Assembly: GCA_020349865.1 (NCBI GenBank)
Contig: CP070700.1
Location: forward strand, 4,945,055-4,985,751
Origin: Desulfobacteraceae bacterium
GTDB taxonomy: Bacteria; Desulfobacterota; DSM-4660; Desulfatiglandales; Desulfatiglandaceae
Direction of reading: 5' to 3'
Length of the DNA: 40,697 nucleotides
This document shows, piece by piece, positions 16,215-23,905 of this stretch. How positions within the stretch are numbered: position 1 is the first letter of the stretch; every line of letters begins with the position of its first letter. A program made the translations under genes and the position numbers. The notes under the pieces were generated by a model. That model was given only the letters and a program-made list of their open reading frames with translations, searched no databases and had not been told where the DNA came from.

Positions 16215-17690
16215 TTATCCCCCGGCCAAGGACCCAGCCGCCATTTTTGCCAGTTTGATAAAAAAACTTGGATAAAAAAACAACAGTAAAGATACAAAGG
16301 CGGTAAATACAGGGGGCGCCACTGTCAAAAGAGGGGCTTCCTGAATTTTGGTTGATCCCTCAAAATTTCCATCGGTAAAAAAGGCATTGTATGCTATTGG
16401 TAGAAAATAGGCGGCATTTAATAAAGAACTGGTTAGAATTACAATCAATATTGGAATCTGATCAGCATCGATACACCCCAGTGCCAGATACCATTTGCTT
16501 AAGAACCCCCCAAAGGGCGGCAGCCCGATAACGCTCAAGGAACCGAAGAAAAAAGCGGCCATGGTAACGGGCATCTTTTTCCCCAGGCCTTTCATTTCAC
16601 TGATATTTTTAATGCCGGTGTTAACCAGAACGGCCCCCGCACAGAAAAAGAGAGTGATTTTTCCAAAGGCATGCATTGTAATATGCAGCATTCCCCCGGA
16701 CATACCCGAGATACCTATGAGTCCACCCGCCAAAACAATATAAGATAATTGACCCACAGTGGAATATGCAAGTCTTGCTTTAAGGTTATCCTGCTTCAGT
16801 GCAAATAATGAGGCCACAATAATAGTAATGGATACGAAGTAAATTAGAAATACATCCAGAGACAAGCTGTGCATCAAGTTAGTTCCGTAAACATAGAGAC
16901 AAACCCGTAACACGGAAAACACACCGACTTTAACCACAGCAACGGCATGTAATAATGAGCTTACGGGAGTCGGGGCTACCATTGCCGAAGGCAACCAGGA
17001 ATGTATGGGCATGATGGCAGCTTTGCCAATTCCGGCAATAAAGAGAAAAAACATTACTGTGAGCATTATGTTTGAGGCAGCCCCAGCCAGTATGCCCTGG
17101 TCCGAGAAGTCAAGGGTGCCGGTAAGATAGTATGTTAATATTATTGCAGGGAGAAAGAAGGCTATAGACCCGCCCATGAGATAGGTCAAATATTTTCTTC
17201 CGGCTGCCCGGGCTTCTGAATCCTGATGATGTGTTACAAGTGAATAGGTAGAGAGCGATAACATCTCATAAAACAGATAAAGAGTAAGAAGATTAGCTGA
17301 AAAGGCAACGCCTACAGCTGAAGAGAGTGCCAGGGCAAAAAAGGTGAAGTACCGGGTTTGGGAATGTTCTTTAAGGGACCGCATGTATCCGATTGAATAG
17401 GCAGATGTCACAATCCAGAGCGAAGAGGCTACCAGAGCGAAAAGGAGCCCAAAGGCATCGACTCTGAAAGAAATTCCTACTCCGGGAAGGACCTCCACAA
17501 GATTGTAGGCTATCTTTTGCCCTCCCAAAACTGCGGGTATCATGGTAGCAATTATGCCAAACTTGATAAAGGCGATTATAAAGGTCCAGAATTCTCTCAA
17601 GTTGGGTTTTTTATGAGACGCAATAATGAAAAGAGTACCGAATAGAGAAATCATTATTGCTAAAAATGGCTTAATTGATATCATTTCCAT
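16215..17690 (-). CDS. MrpD/NuoN-like proton-conducting subunit (491 aa)
   Basis: This complex I-type channel subunit retains all the usual charged residues: E142 (LYLFYEMLSLSTYSL), K223 (GIGKAAIMPIHSWLP) and K254 (AVAVVKVGVFSVLR), numbered from the ATG at 17690. About fourteen helices are visible. The frame is open to a TTG at 17732, but no strong ribosome binding site decides between starts; I chose the ATG that puts the first helix near the N-terminus. It is the first gene of the minus-strand Mrp half and is followed by two tiny membrane proteins and a second MrpD-like gene. Its role is proton or sodium translocation within the Mrp complex. Confidence 0.86.
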   Translation of the reverse strand: MEMISIKPFLAIMISLFGTLFIIASHKKPNLREFWTFIIAFIKFGIIATMIPAVLGGQKIAYNLVEVLPGVGISFRVDAFGLLFALVASSLWIVTSAYSIGYMRSLKEHSQTRYFTFFALALSSAVGVAFSANLLTLYLFYEMLSLSTYSLVTHHQDSEARAAGRKYLTYLMGGSIAFFLPAIILTYYLTGTLDFSDQGILAGAASNIMLTVMFFLFIAGIGKAAIMPIHSWLPSAMVAPTPVSSLLHAVAVVKVGVFSVLRVCLYVYGTNLMHSLSLDVFLIYFVSITIIVASLFALKQDNLKARLAYSTVGQLSYIVLAGGLIGISGMSGGMLHITMHAFGKITLFFCAGAVLVNTGIKNISEMKGLGKKMPVTMAAFFFGSLSVIGLPPFGGFLSKWYLALGCIDADQIPILIVILTSSLLNAAYFLPIAYNAFFTDGNFEGSTKIQEAPLLTVAPPVFTAFVSLLLFFYPSFFIKLAKMAAGSLAGG

Positions 17691-18012
17691 AAGATAACCA
17701 AATATATCGTAAATTCCACAAAATATTCCCAATAAATTTTAGTAATGCCTGGGTTTTTGCTCGCTTAGAGTAATACTTGTCTTACAGGAAGGGGACCTAT
17801 CTAATTTGAGCCATTGCAAACCCCAATGAAATGGCTAAAATTTTTGAGATTGCAGTCCTTGTTAAAATTGATGCCGTATATATTCCATGAATCCTCTAAT
17901 GTCAAAGAAAAATATATTCATTTAAGATCTCATAATAAATTTATTAGATTAAGCCGCCACCTCTGGTAGTATTTAAATAGCAAGGTTTTCATGCTTTTAA
18001 AATATGGCAAGA
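17691..18012. other. Intergenic region upstream of the minus-strand Mrp genes
   Basis: No gene, RNA or strong promoter motif is recognised. The stretch is A/T-rich, as expected for a promoter region of the minus-strand Mrp genes. A weak match to the left terminal repeat of the dispersed element (TTTTAAAATATGG) begins near 17990. Confidence 0.4.
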
Positions 18013-18112
18013 AGGGCCGTTGGGGGACTCTTTCAGAGAGCAGCAACAAAATCTTCAAAGTTCGTTGAACGCCCCCAAGGCCCTTTTTGTGGGCTGAGTG
18101 CGAGCCCGCCAG
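18013..18112 (+). repeat. Degenerate copy E of the dispersed repeat
   Basis: Within about 100 bp the order of blocks is the same as in copy C: GGGCCGT, CTCTTTCAGAG, GCAACAAAATCTTC, GTTGAACGCCCCC, then CGAGCCCGCCAG as in copy A. Many substitutions and missing segments show it is an old, decayed copy. Its orientation is forward, opposite to copy B. Confidence 0.6.
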
Positions 18113-18169
18113 AATAATGCCTGACAGGTTCAGAAGGTTGGTTCTTTCAGTTTAAAATGGCTGTTGATC

Positions 18170-18973
18170 TCATGCCACTTTTCCTGTTTCACTATATCTT
18201 TTCCTCCCGTTATAATCATCGGGAGGAAACGTACGCATTGTTGACTCGCTTTTAATTACTTTCTTCGTTAGAGGGGTAATTTTTGCATTCCTGCTTGCGT
18301 ATATCTCCCTCATATTTTCAAAGTGATTAACCATGTAGAGTAAGGTGGCTTTTTCTTTCAAAGCTTCTTTGAGTTCTGAAAATCTAGTGCTCCCCATTCC
18401 ATTCATACGAATATAAACCTTGCGATATCCTGCCGGTACATTTTCGTAAGAAGTCAAAAGGCTTACCATCCTCCCACCAAATTGCCTTATAATATCAACA
18501 AGTTCCTTAATTGATCCCGTCCTGTCTTCTACCTGAAACCCAAACTGCAATCCTTCTTTCTCAACTCCGGTCAGTGAACTCATTACCCTGAAGAGGTCTG
18601 TCTGGGTAATTGTTCCTACGACCGCTCCTTTATGGTTAACTACCGGAGCACCGGATATTCTATGTCTTAAAAGTATTGAGGCTGTTTCATCCACAGTGAA
18701 ATCAAATGGAATGGTAATGGGATTCTTGGTCATGATAAACTTAACCTTAATTCTTGAAGTGAGATGAATAAACTCATGAGCGTCTAATGCAGTTGTATCG
18801 GACACAGATGCCATTTTGAGATCCCTGTCCGTGATAACCCCCACAAGTCTGTTTTTGTCCATAACTGGTAATGTTCGATTATCATTTTCTAACAGTAAAT
18901 TTACCGCATTTCCTATGCAATCATTTACATCCACAGTGACGACATTTTTGCTCATCCAATTTTGTACCAACAT
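18170..18973 (-). CDS. AcuB-like CBS-pair and ACT domain protein, copy 1
   Basis: The 267-residue protein has two CBS domains (about 1-60 and 78-135, with LVGVITDRDLK and VVGTITQTDLFR) followed by an ACT domain (about 145-215) and a basic 40-residue tail absent from the paralog. CBS pairs bind adenosine nucleotides and ACT domains often bind small metabolites. The domain order matches AcuB of Bacillus, linked there to acetoin/acetate metabolism and acetyl-CoA synthetase control. GGAGACAAAAA precedes the ATG, the same leader as in the paralog at 27540-28253. It lies last in the run of minus-strand genes that begins with the flavoprotein. Exact ligand and target are unknown. Confidence 0.85.
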   Translation of the reverse strand: MLVQNWMSKNVVTVDVNDCIGNAVNLLLENDNRTLPVMDKNRLVGVITDRDLKMASVSDTTALDAHEFIHLTSRIKVKFIMTKNPITIPFDFTVDETASILLRHRISGAPVVNHKGAVVGTITQTDLFRVMSSLTGVEKEGLQFGFQVEDRTGSIKELVDIIRQFGGRMVSLLTSYENVPAGYRKVYIRMNGMGSTRFSELKEALKEKATLLYMVNHFENMREIYASRNAKITPLTKKVIKSESTMRTFPPDDYNGRKRYSETGKVA

Positions 18974-19137
18974 TTTTTGTCTCCTTTCTCATTATTTATC
19001 TAAATCTTATCTAATCTTAATCAAAGATTTCAGGAGCGTGAAGAACGCGAAAGGATGTTCAAGCCTCTTCATATTGTTTTCTCGATACTGTCGCTTTTCT
19101 CTTTTCAAGATGCATGTTTTGCTGTCGGTTCGCGAAT

Positions 19138-19248
19138 TTATTTCTTAAGATTCAGTATACCCTTGGCTGCGCCGCTTCTTATCTGAGGCAGCTTCCCTGG
19201 CCCGAATATGATCATTATACTGAAAAGTATGATGATCAATTCTTGCAT
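19138..19248 (-). CDS. Minimal TatA/E-like twin-arginine translocase protein (36 aa)
   Basis: A frame of 36 codons starts MQELIIILFSIMIIFGPGKL and then reads PQIRSGAAKGILNLKK. This matches the TatA/E core: a hydrophobic helix, the FGPGKLP hinge and the start of the amphipathic helix with G-x-A-K-G. It stops where TatA proteins usually continue with a longer amphipathic helix and charged tail. The start is uncertain: ATG 19248 has GAGG twelve bases upstream, and an in-frame TTG at 19266 has GGAGGT three bases upstream. TatA oligomers form the conduit for folded exported proteins. A Tat-signal flavoprotein is encoded in the same gene string, so a dedicated component is plausible. A decayed gene is the alternative. 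Confidence 0.7.
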   Translation of the reverse strand: MQELIIILFSIMIIFGPGKLPQIRSGAAKGILNLKK

Positions 19249-19398
19249 ACATAGATCAAACCTCAATTTACCTCCGTTTCTTTGCGATTTGATTTTCAGC
19301 CTTTTGGCTCTTCTCTTGTTCTTTGTTATCTTTTCACCGATACCTCATCTTACGGTAGCCACATCCCTTAGCTTTTTCGTAAGAATTGAATGAAAAAG

Positions 19399-20616
19399 TT
19401 ATTGAGGAACCGGAATATTGTCTAACAAAGGGTCCAACCTCATTTTTTTGTATTCAAGATAAGATGCGTTGAATTCATCGGATTCCAACTCTATAGGTAC
19501 CTGCTCAAGTACGCTAAGCCCATACCCTTGAAGCCCAACAATCTTTTTCGGGTTGTTGGTTATGAGCCTCATCTTCTTAATCCCAAGATCAACAAGAATC
19601 TGTGCGCCTATGCCATAATTTCTCAAATCAGGCTTTAATTCTAATTTTTCATCTACCTTAACAATGTCAAGCAGTTGATCCTTTACAATGTGGGCTTTCA
19701 CCTTACTTAAGAGATTCATACCAGTACTCTCCTGCCTCATATAAAGGAGCACTCCTGTTCCCTCCGTATCTATCATCTCAATCGACTTATGCAACTGATC
19801 CCGACACTGACAGCGGAGAGAACCCAACACATCTCCTATCAAACATTCTGAATGAACACGAACAAGAATGGGTTTGTTTGAATTGATTTTTCCTTTAATC
19901 AAGGCAATGTGTTGCAAATCGTCAAAGTCACTCTCGTATACGACGATTGTGAATTTGGGTCCATACACTGTAGGTATAACTGTTTCTATAGTTCTATGTA
20001 CAAATGATTCGGTGCGCATGCGATACTCAATAAGATCTGCAATCGTACATATATTGATGCCATGCTCTTTGCTGAATTTTTCTAACGACGGCATTTTAGC
20101 CATTGTGCCATCGTCGTCCATAATTCCGCAAATAACACCAGCGGGCTTTAAACCAGCAAGTCTGGCTAATTCAACAGAGCCTTCTGTGTGTCCTGAACGG
20201 ACCATCACACCACCTCTCCTTGCCCTTAATGGGAATACATGACCAGGCCTGACAAGGTCGTCTGGTTTGGCATGATCCGCCACGGCAGTAAGGATTGTTG
20301 CGGCACGGTCTGCAGCAGATATACCAGTGGTCACACCGTATCGAGCTTCAATGGATACGGTGAAACCAGTTTGAAATCGCGATCTGTTGTTACCGACCAT
20401 TTGTGGTAGTTCAAGGGAATCAATCTTCTCCCCTGTTAACGGCATGCAGATAAGTCCCCTTCCATAGTGTGCCATAAAGTTTATAGCTTCAGGTGTAACT
20501 TTTTCTGCAGCAATGGTGAGGTCGCCCTCATTTGCACGTTCTTCATCATCAACAAGAATGACCATCTTGCCTGCCGCTATATCTTTGATAGCTTCTTCGA
20601 TGGTAACATGTGCCAT
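19399..20616 (-). CDS. ribBA: RibBA: DHBP synthase / GTP cyclohydrolase II, with variant cyclohydrolase loop
   Basis: The 405-residue protein joins 3,4-dihydroxy-2-butanone-4-phosphate synthase (about 1-200; [25 protein letters not shown]) to GTP cyclohydrolase II (about 205-395; [20 protein letters not shown] with zinc ligands C258, C269, C271; LITNNPKK). Both supply the first precursors of riboflavin. The normally invariant RQEGRGIGL loop reads RQESTGMNL (294-302), losing the arginine expected to contact GTP phosphates, while the later D330 and R332 are kept. The RibB half looks intact. GGAGG lies ten bases before the ATG. No FMN riboswitch is seen upstream. Placement after a flavoprotein gene suggests local flavin supply. 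Confidence 0.9.
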   Translation of the reverse strand: MAHVTIEEAIKDIAAGKMVILVDDEERANEGDLTIAAEKVTPEAINFMAHYGRGLICMPLTGEKIDSLELPQMVGNNRSRFQTGFTVSIEARYGVTTGISAADRAATILTAVADHAKPDDLVRPGHVFPLRARRGGVMVRSGHTEGSVELARLAGLKPAGVICGIMDDDGTMAKMPSLEKFSKEHGINICTIADLIEYRMRTESFVHRTIETVIPTVYGPKFTIVVYESDFDDLQHIALIKGKINSNKPILVRVHSECLIGDVLGSLRCQCRDQLHKSIEMIDTEGTGVLLYMRQESTGMNLLSKVKAHIVKDQLLDIVKVDEKLELKPDLRNYGIGAQILVDLGIKKMRLITNNPKKIVGLQGYGLSVLEQVPIELESDEFNASYLEYKKMRLDPLLDNIPVPQ

Positions 20617-20789
20617 TGTTTTAAATGCCTCCGAATCCTCATATACTTTGGAAACTCATAATTTTCGACCCGCTCGCAGTCCATTGACGTCGCATTTTAG
20701 TCGATGCCCAGGAAAGAGCGGAGATTATGTCCTATTTTTGGACGTACGTCACAGCCAGGTCCTGCGGTTTTAGGTTACCTATGTCCGGG

Positions 20790-21338
20790 TCATGGTACGC
20801 ACAATTCCCACTCATGGCACTGAGCACAGAAGTTTTCCGACTTCGAGTGCTGATGGTGGCAGAGATCACAGTCTAGTTCCTTTCCATAATGAGGTGAATC
20901 ATGGGGGTTGGGATCCAAGTTATGGGTGGCTCCAGCAACCTCATCAAAACTTCCATGACAGGAAAGACATTGTTTTGTCGTCAACGGTTTGGCAGAATTT
21001 GGCTCTTCGTGACAATCGACACAATCTACTCCATTGAGCTGGTGCGTATGACTCAGGGGGATTTTGGTTCTAAGATTTGTTTCATGCCCTTTATGACACT
21101 CCGCGCAACCTGTGCTTGTCATTTTCTTTGTGTTAACATGATCGGCCGGAAGTATTTTTTCATTGCTATGGCAGACTGAGCAGTCACCCGGTGCAGCTGC
21201 CTCCAACTTTTTAGGTTTGGCGGACAGTGCACTAAAACTAACATTTTCATGGTATAGGCCACGAAAGGCCACAAAAAGAATAAAAGCAAACCAAATAATC
21301 CCAAGGTGTTTAGATAGGTATCGCTCCCTTTTCATCAT
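20790..21338 (-). CDS. Periplasmic six-haem cytochrome c
   Basis: The 182-residue protein has an N-terminal signal or anchor helix (about 12-27) and six CxxCH haem-binding motifs beginning at C53, C78, C106, C124, C157 and C171, with extra histidines (H67, H84, H97, H99, H139, H150, H164) available as sixth ligands. It resembles the cytochrome domain of Shewanella-type flavocytochrome c, although that domain has four haems. GAGGGA precedes the double ATG. It follows the Tat flavoprotein by 165 bp on the same strand, so the two probably form a two-subunit periplasmic reductase, with the cytochrome passing electrons to the flavin. Confidence 0.88.
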   Translation of the reverse strand: MMKRERYLSKHLGIIWFAFILFVAFRGLYHENVSFSALSAKPKKLEAAAPGDCSVCHSNEKILPADHVNTKKMTSTGCAECHKGHETNLRTKIPLSHTHQLNGVDCVDCHEEPNSAKPLTTKQCLSCHGSFDEVAGATHNLDPNPHDSPHYGKELDCDLCHHQHSKSENFCAQCHEWELCVP

Positions 21339-21503
21339 TTCCCTCTATTACATTTACATTCTCTACCCTGTCCAGAATTCGGAGAAGCGCTGCATGCTAA
21401 GATATTTGAACAAGAGCAAAAAATACTCCCCGAGCGAGAGTGTGCATCCCTCCTGATGCCCCCTCTCGCCGATTAGGGTCATAACCAAAACTAATCCCCT
21501 GCT

Positions 21504-23054
21504 TTAACCCCAGGGTTTCTCTGTCGCAGCATTCCTACCGGAAAGCCGGCCAAAAACCAAACATTCGGTTATGGCACAGCTGCCTAAGCGACAAGCCCCA
21601 TGTACTCCTCCGCTCACCTCACCCGCAGCATACAGGTTTGCAATTGGTTCGCGAGACAGACTGATTACCTGGCCTTTGGTGTTGATCTGAAGCCCGCCCA
21701 TGGTGTGGTGGACCTTTGGCCACAGACGCATTGCATAGAACGGGTGTTTAATTAAAGGCTTTGCATCTTCGCGGATGGGTTTGCCGAATTCTTCATCCTT
21801 TCGATTTTTCACATAGTGATTGTATTTTCCGATTGTCTCCTTCAGTCCTTTTAAATTGATTTTATATTCTGCTGCAATTTTCTCCAGTGTATCGAATTTT
21901 TTAACTGACCCACGTTTCAGCATTTTGTCCATCAAGTGTGCTGAATGTTTTGCTGCTTCCGCGTCGGCAATCCCAACACTGATGTTGCCAGTCTTTATAA
22001 TGGCGTCAGCGCGGACCTTGCGATCTGCCAACTCGTTTACGAATCTTTTTCCTGTTGATGGGTCTACCATCACACCGTAAGGAAAGGCGCTGTAAACTGC
22101 GAAAATAGGAGCTATGCCCAGACCTTTCTCATCCGGACAGGCCCAGGGACCCAATTGAATCCAGGAAAGCTGAACAGGCGTTGCTCCAATAAGCAAAGCC
22201 TCCACAAGGCCTTCTGCCGTAGCACCGGGTTGATTGGTGCTGTCCGTTTCCGCCGTAAGGCGTGGGTCTTGAATCTTCCTGAATAGGCCATCGTTCCCGA
22301 AGCCTCCCGTTGCCAGGACAACTGCTTTCCTGGCTTTAATGAGCTTTTCGGCGCCACTGTTTGCTTTCGGAAAAAGATAACCTTCAGATATTTTCAAACC
22401 TCTGACTGCACCATCCCCGTCCGTCAGGAGCTTTTTCAGGAATGCCTGTGTCCTTACCGTCATGCCCAGCTCTTTGGTTTTAGCCAACTGCTGCCTGACG
22501 ATTGCTGAGCCTGATTGATTATAGGTGGTATAGCTTCGGGGCACACTATGACCACCCAGTTGCACCACTCTTTCTTTATACCTGACACCGAGGTATTCAA
22601 TTGTCCACTGCACTGTTTCGTTTGACTTTACAGCAACCGTGCGCGCCAGATCGGGATGGTTGAGATTGAGCCCAGCCTTCAGCATGTCTTTATATAAAAG
22701 ATCGGGGGAATCTTTTATGCCGGCACTATCCTGCAATGGCGAGCCGGCGGCCGCTATAATTCCACCATTAATGATCGAATTTCCACCCGGAACTCTCATC
22801 TTTTCCAGGATAGTCACTGAAGAACCTGCGTTTTTAGCCTCAATCGCTGCGGCAAGTCCGGCAAACCCACTGCCGATAACTACCACATCAAACTCCTCAT
22901 CCCACTTCTTCGGGAGTTCAGCTGCACTGGCCTCACCGGACGGCAAGACAAGACCGCTTGCAGCAACACCGGCTAAGGCTGTTGCCCCTCCTGTTGCTTT
23001 GAGGAAATCCCGCCTTGTCAAAGACTTTATCTTTTCTGTCTTTTTTTCTCTCAT
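21504..23054 (-). CDS. Tat-exported fumarate-reductase-like flavoprotein (flavocytochrome c family)
   Basis: The 516-residue protein begins with a twin-arginine signal (LTRRDFLKA at 12-20, hydrophobic stretch 22-37, cleavage likely near ASA 42-44). The FAD domain starts at VVVIGSGFAGLAAA (57-70). Residues corresponding to the catalytic set of soluble fumarate reductases are visible: R345 (NELADR), H450 (HHTMGG) and R489 (ACRLGSC). The substrate region reads IQLGPWACPDE (299-309), where fumarate reductases have an IHPT-type motif, so another unsaturated acid (urocanate, methacrylate or similar) is possible. AGGAGGT precedes the ATG. A sigma-54-like promoter lies about 130 bp upstream and a cytochrome gene follows. 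Confidence 0.88.
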   Translation of the reverse strand: MREKKTEKIKSLTRRDFLKATGGATALAGVAASGLVLPSGEASAAELPKKWDEEFDVVVIGSGFAGLAAAIEAKNAGSSVTILEKMRVPGGNSIINGGIIAAAGSPLQDSAGIKDSPDLLYKDMLKAGLNLNHPDLARTVAVKSNETVQWTIEYLGVRYKERVVQLGGHSVPRSYTTYNQSGSAIVRQQLAKTKELGMTVRTQAFLKKLLTDGDGAVRGLKISEGYLFPKANSGAEKLIKARKAVVLATGGFGNDGLFRKIQDPRLTAETDSTNQPGATAEGLVEALLIGATPVQLSWIQLGPWACPDEKGLGIAPIFAVYSAFPYGVMVDPSTGKRFVNELADRKVRADAIIKTGNISVGIADAEAAKHSAHLMDKMLKRGSVKKFDTLEKIAAEYKINLKGLKETIGKYNHYVKNRKDEEFGKPIREDAKPLIKHPFYAMRLWPKVHHTMGGLQINTKGQVISLSREPIANLYAAGEVSGGVHGACRLGSCAITECLVFGRLSGRNAATEKPWG

Positions 23055-23182
23055 TTTTGACCTCCTATCTTTTTAGCGTTTAATAAGTCCGTCCAAGAAG
23101 CACCGAATTCTTCCTCACTTGGATGGCGCAAGGTAAATAATCTTGCACAGCCATCTTTTCTCTTTCCTGTAATGTCTTCTTC

Positions 23183-23197
23183 GCATAAAACATGCCA
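23183..23197 (-). promoter_or_regulatory. Sigma-54-like promoter for the flavoprotein gene
   Basis: Read on the minus strand the site is TGGCATG-TTTT-ATGC, close to the sigma-54 consensus TGGCACG-N4-TTGC, with GG and GC at the right spacing. The start codon is about 130 bases downstream. A nearly identical site (GATGGCATG-[T/C]TTT-ATGC) precedes the CBS-ACT gene at 28253. Confidence 0.65.
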
Positions 23198-23277
23198 TCT
23201 GATTAAAACTACTTAAATATCATAAAATCAAATAGTTAGCCTTAATGGCACTGACAATTGATTCTTCTCAACATCCG

Positions 23278-23321
23278 GATTTCGAAAAATTTCGAAATTA
23301 TTTTTCGAAAAATTTCTAAAT
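23278..23321 (-). promoter_or_regulatory. A/T-rich palindromic upstream site (putative activator binding site)
   Basis: Overlapping palindromes of the type TTTCGAAAAATTTCGAAA occupy this 44-bp stretch, 81 bases upstream of the sigma-54-like promoter. It matches 28455-28498 at roughly 35 of 44 positions at the same distance from that promoter. This suits an enhancer site for an NtrC-type activator. Apart from this and the promoter, 23055-23452 shows nothing recognised. Confidence 0.6.
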
Positions 23322-23452
23322 TAAAAGGATCAGTAGTCAAAAACAATCAGGGTTAAAAGAAATGGATACTCATGAGGATTAGAAAGTCGGGGAGGAATTA
23401 CAGAGGAATTGCGAAATTTAAGGATAATAACTTTTGTAAGAGCCGAAATGCT

Positions 23453-23842
23453 TTATTCACGCTTTTCGATCAACTTGGACAAAGACTCCTCAATGGTCTT
23501 GATGGTGAAAGGCTTTTCAATAAAATCGTGGATTCCCATGTTCACTGCCTCTGAAACAACCTCTTCATTCCTATAGGCCGTGATGAGCACCTTCATTGCA
23601 TGGGTCTTCGTTTTTTGAATCCGTTTGAGAAACTCCAGACCATCCATGCCTGGCAATCGGTAATCGACCATGACGATATCATAACTTTGCTTTTTAAACG
23701 CTTCTACACCCTCTTCGGCAGTCTCAACTGCACGTAAATGACATCCCTCGCCTTCAAAGTATAACCCAAGGGAATCTCTTATCCACTCATCATCGTCTAT
23801 GAGCAATATTTTCATTTGCCTTAATTTGCTAAACAATTCCAT
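23453..23842 (-). CDS. Stand-alone response regulator receiver
   Basis: A 129-residue receiver protein with acidic residues IDDDEW, phospho-acceptor D60 (YDIVMVDYRLPGMDG), T88 (LITAY) and K109 (IEKPF). No output domain. AAGGTGG lies four bases before the ATG at 23842; an internal ATG at 23815 (MKILLIDDDEW) is an alternative start. It follows the GNAT-acyl-CoA synthetase fusion gene by 63 bases on the same strand. No kinase gene is directly adjacent; the kinase at 31365-33377 is the nearest on this strand. Confidence 0.85.
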   Translation of the reverse strand: MELFSKLRQMKILLIDDDEWIRDSLGLYFEGEGCHLRAVETAEEGVEAFKKQSYDIVMVDYRLPGMDGLEFLKRIQKTKTHAMKVLITAYRNEEVVSEAVNMGIHDFIEKPFTIKTIEESLSKLIEKRE

Positions 23843-23905
23843 TTTCCACCTTCAGGTGTCGTAAAAAATTTGAACACATGTTGTTTCAAATTTCGATTGC
23901 CGCTC

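Noticed and set aside
9352..17690. Membrane-bound hydrogenase or complex I operon
   Set aside because: No NiFe hydrogenase, NuoB/C/D/H or ferredoxin-type subunit is present; only Mrp-type antiporter subunits.
19209..19238. Palindrome TGATCATTATAC...GTATGATGATCA considered as terminator or operator
   Set aside because: It lies wholly inside the TatA-like frame and arises from repeated ATC/ATA/ATT codons of the hydrophobic helix.
20617..20789. FMN riboswitch before ribBA
   Set aside because: The conserved FMN-element blocks are not found on the minus strand in this leader.
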